Shown in pieces: positions 53,390 to 61,493 of a DNA stretch of 64,000 nt. The stretch covers positions 1 to 64,000 of the forward strand of contig JBBANM010000021.1 in NCBI GenBank assembly GCA_040401995.1, written 5' to 3'. The translations under genes were made by a program, and so were the position numbers. This DNA is from Haliscomenobacter sp040401995. GTDB taxonomy: Bacteria; Bacteroidota; Bacteroidia; Chitinophagales; Saprospiraceae. Position 1 is the stretch's first letter. Every line of letters starts with the position of its first letter. Below the pieces are notes generated by a model that was not told the DNA's origin, ran no database searches, and was given only the letters and a program-made list of their open reading frames with translations.

Positions 53390-53397
53390 TAGCTTTG
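53390..53397 (+). promoter_or_regulatory. Possible -7 promoter element of the peptide gene
   Basis: TAGCTTTG matches TAnnTTTG and lies 80 bases before the precursor start codon. A matching -33 TTTG at the usual distance is not evident, so support is limited. Confidence 0.35.
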
Positions 53398-53476
53398 GAA
53401 AGTCAATTGATCGGGGGATGCTGAAAACCCGGTAAAGAATTAAATAGAGTAAGCTAATTTTTTAATTCTAGTTATC

Positions 53477-53698
53477 ATGACCAAATTTGAAAAATTTTCA
53501 AATGCTCTCGGTAGGTTATCTACTGATGAAATGAAAAATGTAAAAGGAGGAGCTTGCGGCTACTCAGTTACAATTAACGGAGTATCCATTGTTGATTGCA
53601 ACGTTAGTCAGTCAGTTGCTCAGAATACGGCTTCTAGTTGGGGTGGAAATTGGTGCTGCTCTAGTTGCGGTGGCTCTAGTTATTGTCATCAAGTTTAA
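53477..53698 (+). CDS. Double-glycine leader peptide precursor with six-cysteine core (bacteriocin-like)
   Basis: A 73-residue precursor. The leader is residues 1-25, ending LSTDEMKNVKGG: Leu at -12, Glu-Met at -8/-7, Val at -4 and Gly-Gly at -2/-1, the pattern cut by C39-peptidase ABC exporters. The predicted mature core (26-73) is 48 residues, rich in Gly, Ser and Asn, with cysteines at 27, 41, 60, 61, 64 and 70, an even number fitting three disulfides. Trp55 and Trp59 are in the core. A terminator follows at once. Redox genes follow on the same strand and a C39 exporter is encoded nearby, so a secreted disulfide-folded peptide is the best reading. Antibacterial action is not shown. Confidence 0.8.
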   Translation: MTKFEKFSNALGRLSTDEMKNVKGGACGYSVTINGVSIVDCNVSQSVAQNTASSWGGNWCCSSCGGSSYCHQV

Positions 53699-53712
53699 TT
53701 TGAATTTATGTT

Positions 53713-53752
53713 TGCCCCTTTACAGCCGTATAAAGCTGCAAAGGGGCATTTT
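53713..53752 (+). terminator. Terminator or attenuator directly after the peptide precursor gene
   Basis: TGCCCCTTTACAGC (53713-53726) pairs with GCTGCAAAGGGGCA (53735-53748) with a single mismatch, an 8-base loop and then TTTTA. It lies 15 bases after the precursor stop, so most transcripts should end there and give excess peptide mRNA over the downstream redox genes. Confidence 0.85.
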
Positions 53753-53955
53753 ACTGCGTACTGTCAAATTTTATGGAGAATGATGCAGAATACAGAATAT
53801 GAAGGCATATGTTAAACTCGGTTGTATTTCATATTAGAGTTCATTAAAAATAGCGATTTCGAAAAATAGAACCTTTGAATGCCAAACCTTTGCTAGTTAA
53901 AATTGGGAAAAACGCTTATTTTGTATAATCTCTATTGTGAACAAAGTAAATAATC

Positions 53956-55461
53956 ATGAATACGTTCTATCTTTTTCCTCTTTTTATAAGGTTCTTTGCA
54001 ACAGGGTCATGTTTGCTGGATAGTCCAATTCAAAATGAAACTGGAAATCAAATTGTGGTGTTTTTTGATCAAGCTCCAGTTAATTTTAGGAATACCCTCT
54101 CTTCGGGCACTACTATGATGATTGGTAATTCCGAAATTAGATACTTAGATGACAATCTAATTGAAGAACACTTTACACCACAGTATGCCCCGCATAAAGA
54201 TACATTGGTTATTAAATGTCAAAGAGAGTGGTTGGAATTAAGACATGCCTTTAAAGGTGCAGAGGAATGGAGTTTTTTATTTCAAAAAGGAGATAGCGTA
54301 TTATTTACCTACAACGGTCAACTACCAATTGCAAAAGTGATAAATCGAACAACTAGTCCATATGAAACCAATTACAACTTAAAGAGATTAGAAGAAGTTT
54401 ATCAAGATACCTTTTCAGCTACTACATTATTTATTAGACCAAGCTTGGCAATGCTGCGTAAGCAGGGTAAAACTTTTTCAGAAGTTCAGGATTTTTATTT
54501 CAAAAAAGCGCTTTTAGAATTTCAAAAAGAAGAAGAATGGCTAGATTCTCTTTTGAAAAACAAAGTTATTTCCGAAAAAACCTATCAATTTTATAAGATA
54601 AAAAATGAAATTTGGCTTATTTCTATAAAAGATTTCAAGGTTGGGATTTTAAAACTCCCAAATCGAAATGAATCTTTATTGAAGTTTATAAAAGACCACA
54701 TCAATCCTTCTGAGAGCAAACAAATACCGGATGAAGCCTTGCAAAATATGGATTTTAAAGGGTTAGTAACAGAATATTTTAATTCTAAAGTCAATAGAAT
54801 AAGAACCTCAAATTCTAATCTGCCTAATTACAAAGCTGTATACGATTCTATATATAAATCAACCATTTTGAGTAAGACAGCAAAAGAAAGTTTATTATTT
54901 GAAACAATTAATCAACTTGTAGAGCAAGGATCGATGGAAGAAATTAAAGCCTATTCTAAAAAGTTTGATCATGATATCGAAAATGCCAGCTTAAAAAATG
55001 CATTTCAAAAGAATTTCAACTTAGATTTTAGTTTAAGTAACCATTTATTGTTAAAAGATACAAATGGAGATACCCTGCTTTTTTCAGACGTACTAAAGCA
55101 ATTGAAAAATAAAGTAATATATCTTGATTTTTGGGCGAGTTGGTGCGCCCCCTGTATAGGCTCTTTACCTGCTTCATTAGAGTTGAAAAATAAATATGAT
55201 AAAGTTGAATTTATTTATTTGTCAATCGATCAAAGTAATAAGCAATGGATACAGGCGGCTGCTAGGCATAAGATCAATAACCCATCTCAATCTTTTTTAA
55301 TTTTAAATAGATATACCTCAGCATGGCTAAGCGAATTAAGAGTCAATACCATTCCACGTTATCTGATTTTTAACAAGCAAGGAATTTTGATCCATAAAAA
55401 TGCTCCTGGACCAGGGAGCGAAGAGACAAAAAAACTTTTAGATAAATATTTGAATGAATGA
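53956..55461 (+). CDS. TlpA-like periplasmic thioredoxin-domain protein
   Basis: A 501-residue protein. The leader FFATGSC (Cys19) suggests a signal peptide or lipoprotein. Residues about 30-130 form a strand-rich domain like the DUF4369-type front ends of Bacteroidota TlpA proteins. About 140-350 is helical and charged. About 360-501 is a TlpA/ResA-like thioredoxin fold with the active site WASWCAPC (Cys397, Cys400) and the cis-proline in NTIPRYLIF. It is a thiol-disulfide oxidoreductase, more likely a reductase or isomerase than an oxidase. It is strongly AT-rich. Position between the cysteine-rich precursor and the VKOR protein suggests it handles the peptide's disulfides. Confidence 0.85.
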   Translation: MNTFYLFPLFIRFFATGSCLLDSPIQNETGNQIVVFFDQAPVNFRNTLSSGTTMMIGNSEIRYLDDNLIEEHFTPQYAPHKDTLVIKCQREWLELRHAFKGAEEWSFLFQKGDSVLFTYNGQLPIAKVINRTTSPYETNYNLKRLEEVYQDTFSATTLFIRPSLAMLRKQGKTFSEVQDFYFKKALLEFQKEEEWLDSLLKNKVISEKTYQFYKIKNEIWLISIKDFKVGILKLPNRNESLLKFIKDHINPSESKQIPDEALQNMDFKGLVTEYFNSKVNRIRTSNSNLPNYKAVYDSIYKSTILSKTAKESLLFETINQLVEQGSMEEIKAYSKKFDHDIENASLKNAFQKNFNLDFSLSNHLLLKDTNGDTLLFSDVLKQLKNKVIYLDFWASWCAPCIGSLPASLELKNKYDKVEFIYLSIDQSNKQWIQAAARHKINNPSQSFLILNRYTSAWLSELRVNTIPRYLIFNKQGILIHKNAPGPGSEETKKLLDKYLNE

Positions 55462-55470
55462 TATAGGTAT

Positions 55471-55549
55471 ATGACAAAATCGGGCGGCTTAACTTTTTCG
55501 AGTAATAGACTTTCGAAAAGACTGCTAAGCATTACCCCGATTTTGTCAT
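55471..55549. repeat. 79-base palindrome overlapping the VKOR-protein start codon
   Basis: ATGACAAAATCGGG (55471-55484) is the exact reverse complement of 55536-55549; further inside, GCTTA/TAAGC and TTTTCG/CGAAAA also pair. It fills the gap between the TlpA-like gene and the VKOR gene. The AT of that gene's first possible ATG (55548-55550) are the last two bases of the arm. It could be a MITE-type insertion, or an RNA hairpin that hides the start. Confidence 0.7.
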
Positions 55550-57194
55550 GCACTCAGATTATTTAAACAAAAGAATAGCTAAAATGAAAAAAAGAAGCCT
55601 TGTAAAAGACAATGCACGCCAAGCTGCAAGAATTTTGCTTAATCGATTAAAGGTGAAGTTCAATTCCTTTTCCTTGGATTGGTTTTTTTATCACCCTGAA
55701 TTCCCCAGCATGTTTGCTTTTAGTCAGCTTTTTGATCGTCTTAAACTTAAACATGCTGTAATTAAGGCAACTCCAAATGATCTTGAATACCTCCCGAAAC
55801 CTTTCCTTACCCATTTCATTTCTGATGGTGGTGGGTTTTTCATTGTTGTTGATGCAGTGAATGAAGAAAAAGTGCAATTCGTAAATGAAAAAGGTTTGAT
55901 TGAAGATTACGCTAAAAAAGATTTCATTGCAGGCTGGAGTGGTGTTGCAGCTATTTTTGATCCTGATGGTCAGGAAAAAGAAAATGATTTTTTCAAAACC
56001 AGAATGAAAGAATTTTTAGCAAAACATCGGGGGGTGTTTTTTTGCCTTTCAATAGTTGCAATGGTTATATTTATGGTATTATATTATGGTGTTGGTCGTT
56101 ATTCGGGCTTAAATATAATCTTCATTATTACTAAACTTATTGGTCTTTTTCTGAGCTCTGTCTTACTTATTGAAACGTTTGACGATCAAAACCCTTTTTT
56201 TCATAAAGTCTGCTCATCTGATAATAAAGGCGTAAGCTGTTCAGGTATTCTTAGTTCAAGTGGAGCAAGGTTATTTGGTGTTTTGTCTTGGAGCGAAATT
56301 GGGTTTAACTATTTCTTAATATTATTTCTTTACCTCATTATTTTTCCTGGTATAGAAACACTCAATGTTGTATCCCTAATTTCATTTTTGGCGGCGCCAT
56401 ATACCATTTACTCTATTTGGTATCAAAAATATGTTGCCCATCTTTGGTGTAAATTGTGTTTGTTTATTCAAGTTATTTTATTTATAGATCTATTATCGTC
56501 ATTACTGTTTTATAATTATTGGGAGCATCAACATCTATATTTGTCAGCCATTATGCCTCTTTTAACCTTAGGTTTATTAAGTATAAGTTCATACAGCTTG
56601 CTAAAGCCAGTATTTGAAGTTTGGATTAAGGATAAGACTGAAATGCCAAAATTGAGGAAATTAAAATTTGATACAGATGTATTTACCATTATGCAGAACC
56701 GCATTCATCCTGTAACTATACCAATTGAGGAGTTAGATCCAATCAAGTTTGGGGCAGAAAATGGTAAGTATCAAATTACTATGATTTCAAATCCATTGTG
56801 TAGGCCTTGCCAAAAAGCTCATGAAAGTATATTCCGGTTTTTAAAATACAAAAAAGATACAACTATCAATGAAATTTTCCTTATGGATATTAAGCCTGAT
56901 GAACAAGCATATCAAACTGCTATTTGTATGCTTGCATTAGAAAAAACCTTGCCATCAGAGCGATTTTTATACGAGCTAATCGATTTTTACCACAATCACG
57001 CATACTCTCCCACTTTATGGAGAAGTCATTATACCAATTTAGATCTTGAAGATACCAAAATAATAGATAGACTGAACAAGCAAATTGAATGGTGTAACGA
57101 ACAGAAAATCAACTCGACCCCTTTAATAATCTACAATGGTAGAATTCTTTCAAATTTCTACCAATTAGATGACCTAGATTATTTTACAGAATAG
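55548..57194 (+). CDS. C39-like / VKOR / thioredoxin fusion protein (disulfide-forming membrane enzyme)
   Basis: A 548-residue, three-part protein. Residues about 20-140 align in pattern with a C39 peptidase domain (SMFAFSQLFDRLKLKHAVIKATPNDLEYLPKPFLTHFI...FIVVDAVNEEKVQFVNE...GWSGVAAIFDP), but the catalytic Cys and His are absent, so it is probably a binding domain. Residues about 160-355 are a VKOR domain of several helices, with loop cysteines 222 and 231 and the quinone-side CKLC (301-304). About 395-548 is a thioredoxin/DsbA-like domain with CRPC (418-421) and STPLIIY cis-Pro. It likely passes electrons from folding peptide to quinone. An ATG at 55584 (MKKRSLVK) outside the hairpin is a good alternative start. 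Confidence 0.87.
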   Translation: MHSDYLNKRIAKMKKRSLVKDNARQAARILLNRLKVKFNSFSLDWFFYHPEFPSMFAFSQLFDRLKLKHAVIKATPNDLEYLPKPFLTHFISDGGGFFIVVDAVNEEKVQFVNEKGLIEDYAKKDFIAGWSGVAAIFDPDGQEKENDFFKTRMKEFLAKHRGVFFCLSIVAMVIFMVLYYGVGRYSGLNIIFIITKLIGLFLSSVLLIETFDDQNPFFHKVCSSDNKGVSCSGILSSSGARLFGVLSWSEIGFNYFLILFLYLIIFPGIETLNVVSLISFLAAPYTIYSIWYQKYVAHLWCKLCLFIQVILFIDLLSSLLFYNYWEHQHLYLSAIMPLLTLGLLSISSYSLLKPVFEVWIKDKTEMPKLRKLKFDTDVFTIMQNRIHPVTIPIEELDPIKFGAENGKYQITMISNPLCRPCQKAHESIFRFLKYKKDTTINEIFLMDIKPDEQAYQTAICMLALEKTLPSERFLYELIDFYHNHAYSPTLWRSHYTNLDLEDTKIIDRLNKQIEWCNEQKINSTPLIIYNGRILSNFYQLDDLDYFTE

Positions 57195-57247
57195 GATCGA
57201 TTTAGATTTTTTTATTGATTTCAAGCTATTTGTGGGTTGAAAAAAAC

Positions 57248-57604
57248 TTAATTTAACAACTGTAAAGAAAACTGTTGGTCTGGGTTTTGAAAGTTTAATC
57301 TCTCAAAGTCTAAATCGAAAAAATAACCCTTTCGTGATTCCCCACCCTTCACTTTTTCCTCATCTATCTTCTGCACAAATAATTCTCTCCGGAATTCCAC
57401 TTCCGATGTGTAGTAATATGATTCGCGGTGTGGGCAATACTCTACAGGAGCTCCGAGACTCTTTAAGGTATCAATCATCTTGTACACTTTGCGTTCACAG
57501 ATGTTCAAGCGGCGAGCCAGGTTACAAGGTCTACCAGTAGCCTTGCGACGGATGAGACCGTCGAGGCGGTCGATGAGATCAAGGATTTCGAAGAATTTAT
57601 GCAT
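57248..57604 (-). CDS. Small helix-turn-helix protein, possible regulator
   Basis: A 118-residue protein. Residues about 5-60 form a winged-helix HTH of the type found in HTH_11/DeoR-like starts of WYL proteins (LIDRLDGLIRRKATGRPCNLARRLNICERKVYKMIDTLKSLGAPVEYCPHRESYYY). The remaining 55 residues are charged and contain no effector domain. It ends 53 bp from the stop of the convergent VKOR gene and follows the HlyD gene on the same strand by 76 bp, so it is probably the last gene of the exporter operon and may control the island. Function is inferred from position and fold. Confidence 0.75.
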   Translation of the reverse strand: MHKFFEILDLIDRLDGLIRRKATGRPCNLARRLNICERKVYKMIDTLKSLGAPVEYCPHRESYYYTSEVEFRRELFVQKIDEEKVKGGESRKGYFFDLDFERLNFQNPDQQFSLQLLN

Positions 57605-57680
57605 GAGTAGAAAGCTTTGTTTTAGATTTGGAATAACGAATGGGTTCTAATAATAAATAAGTCTCTATGCACCCAAACCT

Positions 57681-59036
57681 TCACTCTTCATTCGAGAAGT
57701 TTGTTATTTGCCACATTTTCCCAAGCAACCGTTCCAGCACCCGCCGCTCCTTGGTCACGATTCGCGCGGTACCGCTCAGATTTTGGCGGAAGGGAATGGT
57801 TTTGCCATAGCTGCTGCGCAGTGTGTCGGGTAATTTTACCTCTACTTGATAGAAAAATTTGCCCTCTTGGTCTGTATCTGGCAAGCGAGATATATAACAC
57901 ACTCGCCCATTCAGATATCCAAATTCATCAGCAGGGAAGGCGTCGAGTTCAATTTGTACCCGATTGCCAAGCCTCATCCGACCGCTACCGGCAGTTGGAG
58001 TGGTACAAATGGCGATTATGCCTTCAGAGCTACTTGGGATGATTGTGCCAGATACTTTGCCTGCATTGAGGAACTGCCCCTCGCTTAATCCAGTTTGCCA
58101 TACCACCGTGCCTGCAATGGGTGCTGTAATTAGAAATTGAAGTTTCCATTGAGCCAGTGAAGCTTGTAATTGTTGGGTGGCTTGTTGATAATTTCGTTGG
58201 TGTTCTTCTAAAGAATTTTGCCGCTCCGAGTACAGGCGCAGTTGTTCGGTGTGTAATTGCTCAGCACGAATGCGGTTTTGTATAGCTTCTTCACGCATGC
58301 TATGCTCGGAACGCCGAGCTTGCAACCAAGCTGTTTTTTTGCCTTCTAATTCTTGATCACTAATGACATTTTGATCATTCAGGTGTATCGCTCGATTGTA
58401 GTCGCGTTGTACCAGCTCCACTTCCTCTCCGTATAAAGTACTGCGCTGATCTAGCGCTTGAGCTAATTGGGTGTTGAACTGGGCTTCTTTTTGCAGTGTA
58501 GTGATCTGCTCTTGTGTAATCGTCTGGTTTAAAAAGGCTTGTAAAGCTAAGCGTACTTGCAGCCAGGATGCAAAACTAGTCTGTACATCCCCCAACTGTA
58601 AAGGATGGCTAGGCAGCACAATGTCAGTATTTAAGGGTTTGGACATGATTTTCTCTACCCATTGTAGATCTCTCCAATATGCCGATGTTTGCAATAAGCC
58701 CAAGATTTGGCCGCTTCTCACCTGGTGTTGGTTGGGTACTACAATTGATTCCAACCGCCCTCCATTTACGCAAACTATTTCCACGGGTGCCTGTTGGGTA
58801 TGCAATAAAGCAGTTGCTTGAATCCGATCTGGAAAACTGATAAACCAGCTCATGAGTAGTACAAATACCCCAAACGTGCACATCAACCCCATTCCAGAAT
58901 GCAATAACCAGGTCGGTGGCGTACTCAAGAAATCTTGTAGTGCATCCGGGCGTGATGCAGAAGGATTAAGATTTGTAGTGGGCATAAGGGTTGATTTTGG
59001 GATGACGAATCGATGACATTGTGACGGATTAGTCAT
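57681..59036 (-). CDS. HlyD-type membrane fusion protein for peptide export
   Basis: A 451-residue periplasmic adaptor. One transmembrane helix (about 44-67) is followed by a lipoyl-like half (VCVNGGRLESIVVPNQHQVRSGQILGLLQ), a long helical hairpin (about 150-300, coiled-coil, Gln-rich) and the returning lipoyl/beta-barrel half (ITAPIAGTVVWQTGLSEGQFLNAGKVSG, VQIELDAFPADEFGYLNGRVCYIS). It joins the C39 ABC exporter to an outer-membrane channel, probably TolC encoded elsewhere. It starts 34 bp after the exporter gene's stop. An internal ATG at 58985 is an alternative start. Confidence 0.88.
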   Translation of the reverse strand: MTNPSQCHRFVIPKSTLMPTTNLNPSASRPDALQDFLSTPPTWLLHSGMGLMCTFGVFVLLMSWFISFPDRIQATALLHTQQAPVEIVCVNGGRLESIVVPNQHQVRSGQILGLLQTSAYWRDLQWVEKIMSKPLNTDIVLPSHPLQLGDVQTSFASWLQVRLALQAFLNQTITQEQITTLQKEAQFNTQLAQALDQRSTLYGEEVELVQRDYNRAIHLNDQNVISDQELEGKKTAWLQARRSEHSMREEAIQNRIRAEQLHTEQLRLYSERQNSLEEHQRNYQQATQQLQASLAQWKLQFLITAPIAGTVVWQTGLSEGQFLNAGKVSGTIIPSSSEGIIAICTTPTAGSGRMRLGNRVQIELDAFPADEFGYLNGRVCYISRLPDTDQEGKFFYQVEVKLPDTLRSSYGKTIPFRQNLSGTARIVTKERRVLERLLGKMWQITNFSNEE

Positions 59037-59070
59037 TCATTATTTTAAAAAAATATAATTTAACTCGTCA

Positions 59071-61281
59071 TCAGTTTCCTAATTCTAATTGGTTCTTTAC
59101 TAGTGTAAAGTAAGCTCCTCGTTTTGCGGTAAGTTCTTCGTGGGTTCCCAGTTCTATGATTTTCCCTTGATCTAGTACAACAATTTGATCGGCATGACGA
59201 ACAGTACTAAGGCGGTGAGCGACAATGACAACGGTACGGCCTTCAAAAAAGCGCTCTAGCTGAGAGATGATCTCTTTTTCATTATTGGAGTCTAGGGCAT
59301 TGGTTGCTTCATCAAAAAATAAAAAATCAGGATCTTTATATACAGCACGAGCAATTAGTAAGCGCTGGCGTTGCCCCTGACTAACGCCGTTTCCTCGTGC
59401 GCCAATGGTGGTATTGAACCCTAAAGGGAGAGAATCAATATAGTTGTGGATATTGGCAATTCTCACTGAGCGATCCAGTTGTTTAGTGTCAGGATATAGT
59501 GCACTCTCTGAAATATTGTTGGCAATGGTGTCTGAGAAAAGAAATCCATCCTGCAAAACTGCACCACAATGTTCTCGCCAAACGTCGGATTGAATTTGTT
59601 GGATTAGAGCTGAGCCGATTCGAATATTTCCCTTCTCAGGCTGGTAAAATCCCAGGAGTAGTTTCAATAAAGTAGTTTTTCCGCTGCCACTAGCTCCCAC
59701 AATGGCCGTGACTTTTCCTCGAGGAATGGTCAGCGAAAGGTTTTCAAGAACCCATTCACTTAATGGATTATAGCGAAAATATATGGAATCAAGGAGTATA
59801 TCACCTTGAGGTGGTATACTTGATGATTTGTTGTCATCTTGTTCGTCTTCATTTTCTTGCTCATGGATTTCGTTCAGTCGCTCAAGGCTTAACCGTGCAT
59901 CCTGAGCTGAGCGCAAAAAACCAATTAGCTGTTGTAACGGTCCATTTAACTGTCCAACAATGAACTGCACTGCCAGCATCATCCCTAGTGTCATTTCACC
60001 AGCCATAACTGCAGTCGCAGCTATAAAGGTGATTAACACATCTTTGAGCTGGTTAATCCCCAAAGCTCCTAGGTCTTGGTATTGGGAGATACTTAAGCTG
60101 CGCATTTGCGCCCGCATGAGTTTCAATTGAATATCCAGCCATTGATCCCGACGCTTTTGGCGACTTCCTTGTAATTTAATTTCTGGCATTCCCTGAATGA
60201 TCTCCAGAAGCGCATCTTGATTTTGTGATTGATGTTGAAAAGCCAAATAGTCTATTTCTTTTCTCTTTCTTAGGAAAAAGACTATCCAGACCGTATATAT
60301 GACGGCTGAGATTGTAAAAACAGTAAATATTGATAAAGAGTACCAAGCCAAAACGGCAACAAACATGAGTAGATTAAACAGAGATAAAATTACAGTAATG
60401 GTAGACGAGGTCAAAAAAATTTCAATCCGGTGATGATCTCCAATACGTTGTAAGAGGTCACCCGTCATTTTGCTGTCGAAAAACCCCAGTGGAAGGCGCA
60501 TTAATTTTGATAAAAAATCACTAATCAAGCTGATGTTTATATGATTGCTGACACGTAGGAGAATCCAGGATTGAACAAATCGAATGGCCATTTGACCTAC
60601 AAAAAGCATGGACTGTCCTAGTAAAACCACGTATATAAAACCTAAATCATGCAATGCAATTCCATTATCTACTACCGATTGCGTTAAAAAGGGAGCAAAA
60701 AGGGTTAGAATGGCACTTAAGCCCATTCCCAATCCCAATTGTACAAGCATACGCCTTTGGGGACGTAGATATATAAACAAGGCTCCAAAACCGCGCTTGC
60801 GTTCTCCTTGATTTTCTTCATTGTAAAATCTCGGGGTTGGCTCCAATAGCATGGCAATGCCTTTATCGTCATCGCTTAACCAACAATCTAGAAATTCACG
60901 ACGGGTAAGTCGAATTTTTTGCCCAACTGGGTCTGCAATCCATATAAAATGCTGGTTCATTCGAAAAACTACAACGAAGTGCTTTTGTTGCCAATGCACA
61001 ATAAGTGGCAATGGAGCTTGCCTCAGTCCCGGAATTTCTCCAACACCGGTGAATGGAACTTTAATCGACAGGGTACGAAAGCCAATTTTTTCGGCGGCAT
61101 TTGCAATGCCACGCATACTTACACCTTCTCGATCAATATGACAATGAGTACGCAAATAGCTTGCTGAAAAACTTCGCCCGTAGAATTGCGCAATCATACG
61201 TAAGCAAGTGGGGCCGCAATCCATTGTATCGTGTTGGCGATACAATGGAAAGTATATTTTGTTATTTCGGGGCTTAACCAT
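59071..61281 (-). CDS. Peptidase-containing ABC transporter (C39 PCAT) for double-glycine peptides
   Basis: A 736-residue exporter. The N-terminal C39 protease domain (about 8-140) is intact: catalytic Cys22 in TMDCGPTCLRMIA, His in WQQKHFVVV and Asp in IADPVGQK. Transmembrane helices span about 170-460. The ATPase domain (about 490-730) has Walker A GASGSGKTT, signature GVSQGQRQR (a variant of LSGGQ), Walker B FLFFDEATNALD and the H-loop VAHRLSTV. It cuts after Gly-Gly while exporting the peptide across the inner membrane, with HlyD downstream. The best substrate in the window is the six-cysteine precursor. Its GC content is visibly higher than that of the precursor half of the island. Confidence 0.92.
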   Translation of the reverse strand: MVKPRNNKIYFPLYRQHDTMDCGPTCLRMIAQFYGRSFSASYLRTHCHIDREGVSMRGIANAAEKIGFRTLSIKVPFTGVGEIPGLRQAPLPLIVHWQQKHFVVVFRMNQHFIWIADPVGQKIRLTRREFLDCWLSDDDKGIAMLLEPTPRFYNEENQGERKRGFGALFIYLRPQRRMLVQLGLGMGLSAILTLFAPFLTQSVVDNGIALHDLGFIYVVLLGQSMLFVGQMAIRFVQSWILLRVSNHINISLISDFLSKLMRLPLGFFDSKMTGDLLQRIGDHHRIEIFLTSSTITVILSLFNLLMFVAVLAWYSLSIFTVFTISAVIYTVWIVFFLRKRKEIDYLAFQHQSQNQDALLEIIQGMPEIKLQGSRQKRRDQWLDIQLKLMRAQMRSLSISQYQDLGALGINQLKDVLITFIAATAVMAGEMTLGMMLAVQFIVGQLNGPLQQLIGFLRSAQDARLSLERLNEIHEQENEDEQDDNKSSSIPPQGDILLDSIYFRYNPLSEWVLENLSLTIPRGKVTAIVGASGSGKTTLLKLLLGFYQPEKGNIRIGSALIQQIQSDVWREHCGAVLQDGFLFSDTIANNISESALYPDTKQLDRSVRIANIHNYIDSLPLGFNTTIGARGNGVSQGQRQRLLIARAVYKDPDFLFFDEATNALDSNNEKEIISQLERFFEGRTVVIVAHRLSTVRHADQIVVLDQGKIIELGTHEELTAKRGAYFTLVKNQLELGN

Positions 61282-61323
61282 ATTAATGTGAAAATGATTT
61301 AAATTTAGGCAATAATATTCTAA

Positions 61324-61341
61324 CTATGATGCGGATCATAG
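61324..61341. promoter_or_regulatory. FNR/CRP-like dyad upstream of the C39 exporter
   Basis: CTATGAT-GCGG-ATCATAG is a perfect 7+7 dyad with a four-base spacer, centred about 50 bases before the exporter start codon. The GAT-N4-ATC core and spacing are those of FNR/CRP-family sites. Confidence 0.5.
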
Positions 61342-61465
61342 GCCATATTTAGATAGTTGCAGTTGGAATAAATAAAATGTACACGGGTTTTTAACCCATG
61401 CAAGCACAGTATTGAATTGTTTATCTAGTATGTGATATTTAAATTTAACCCACGTGAAAAATGCT

Positions 61466-61493
61466 AATTCAATCAAATAGAAATGATTGAATT
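61466..61493. promoter_or_regulatory. Inverted repeat AATTCAATCA / TGATTGAATT
   Basis: A perfect 10-base inverted repeat (61466-61475 and 61484-61493) with an 8-base spacer, touching the FNR-like dyad at 61491-61506. It may be an operator or a small hairpin. Confidence 0.4.

Larger units (their letters stand above)
52849..53476. other. Intergenic region at the left border of the AT-rich island
   Basis: About 630 bases without an intact gene. It carries the decayed ISAs1-type transposase fragment (listed separately) and the presumed promoter of the double-glycine peptide gene. Base composition changes from moderate GC to strongly AT-rich near 53270. Confidence 0.5.

Noticed and set aside
53477..61281. 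Lanthipeptide or sactipeptide cluster
   Set aside because: No LanB/LanC/LanM, YcaO or radical-SAM gene is present in the block, so only disulfide-type modification is supported.
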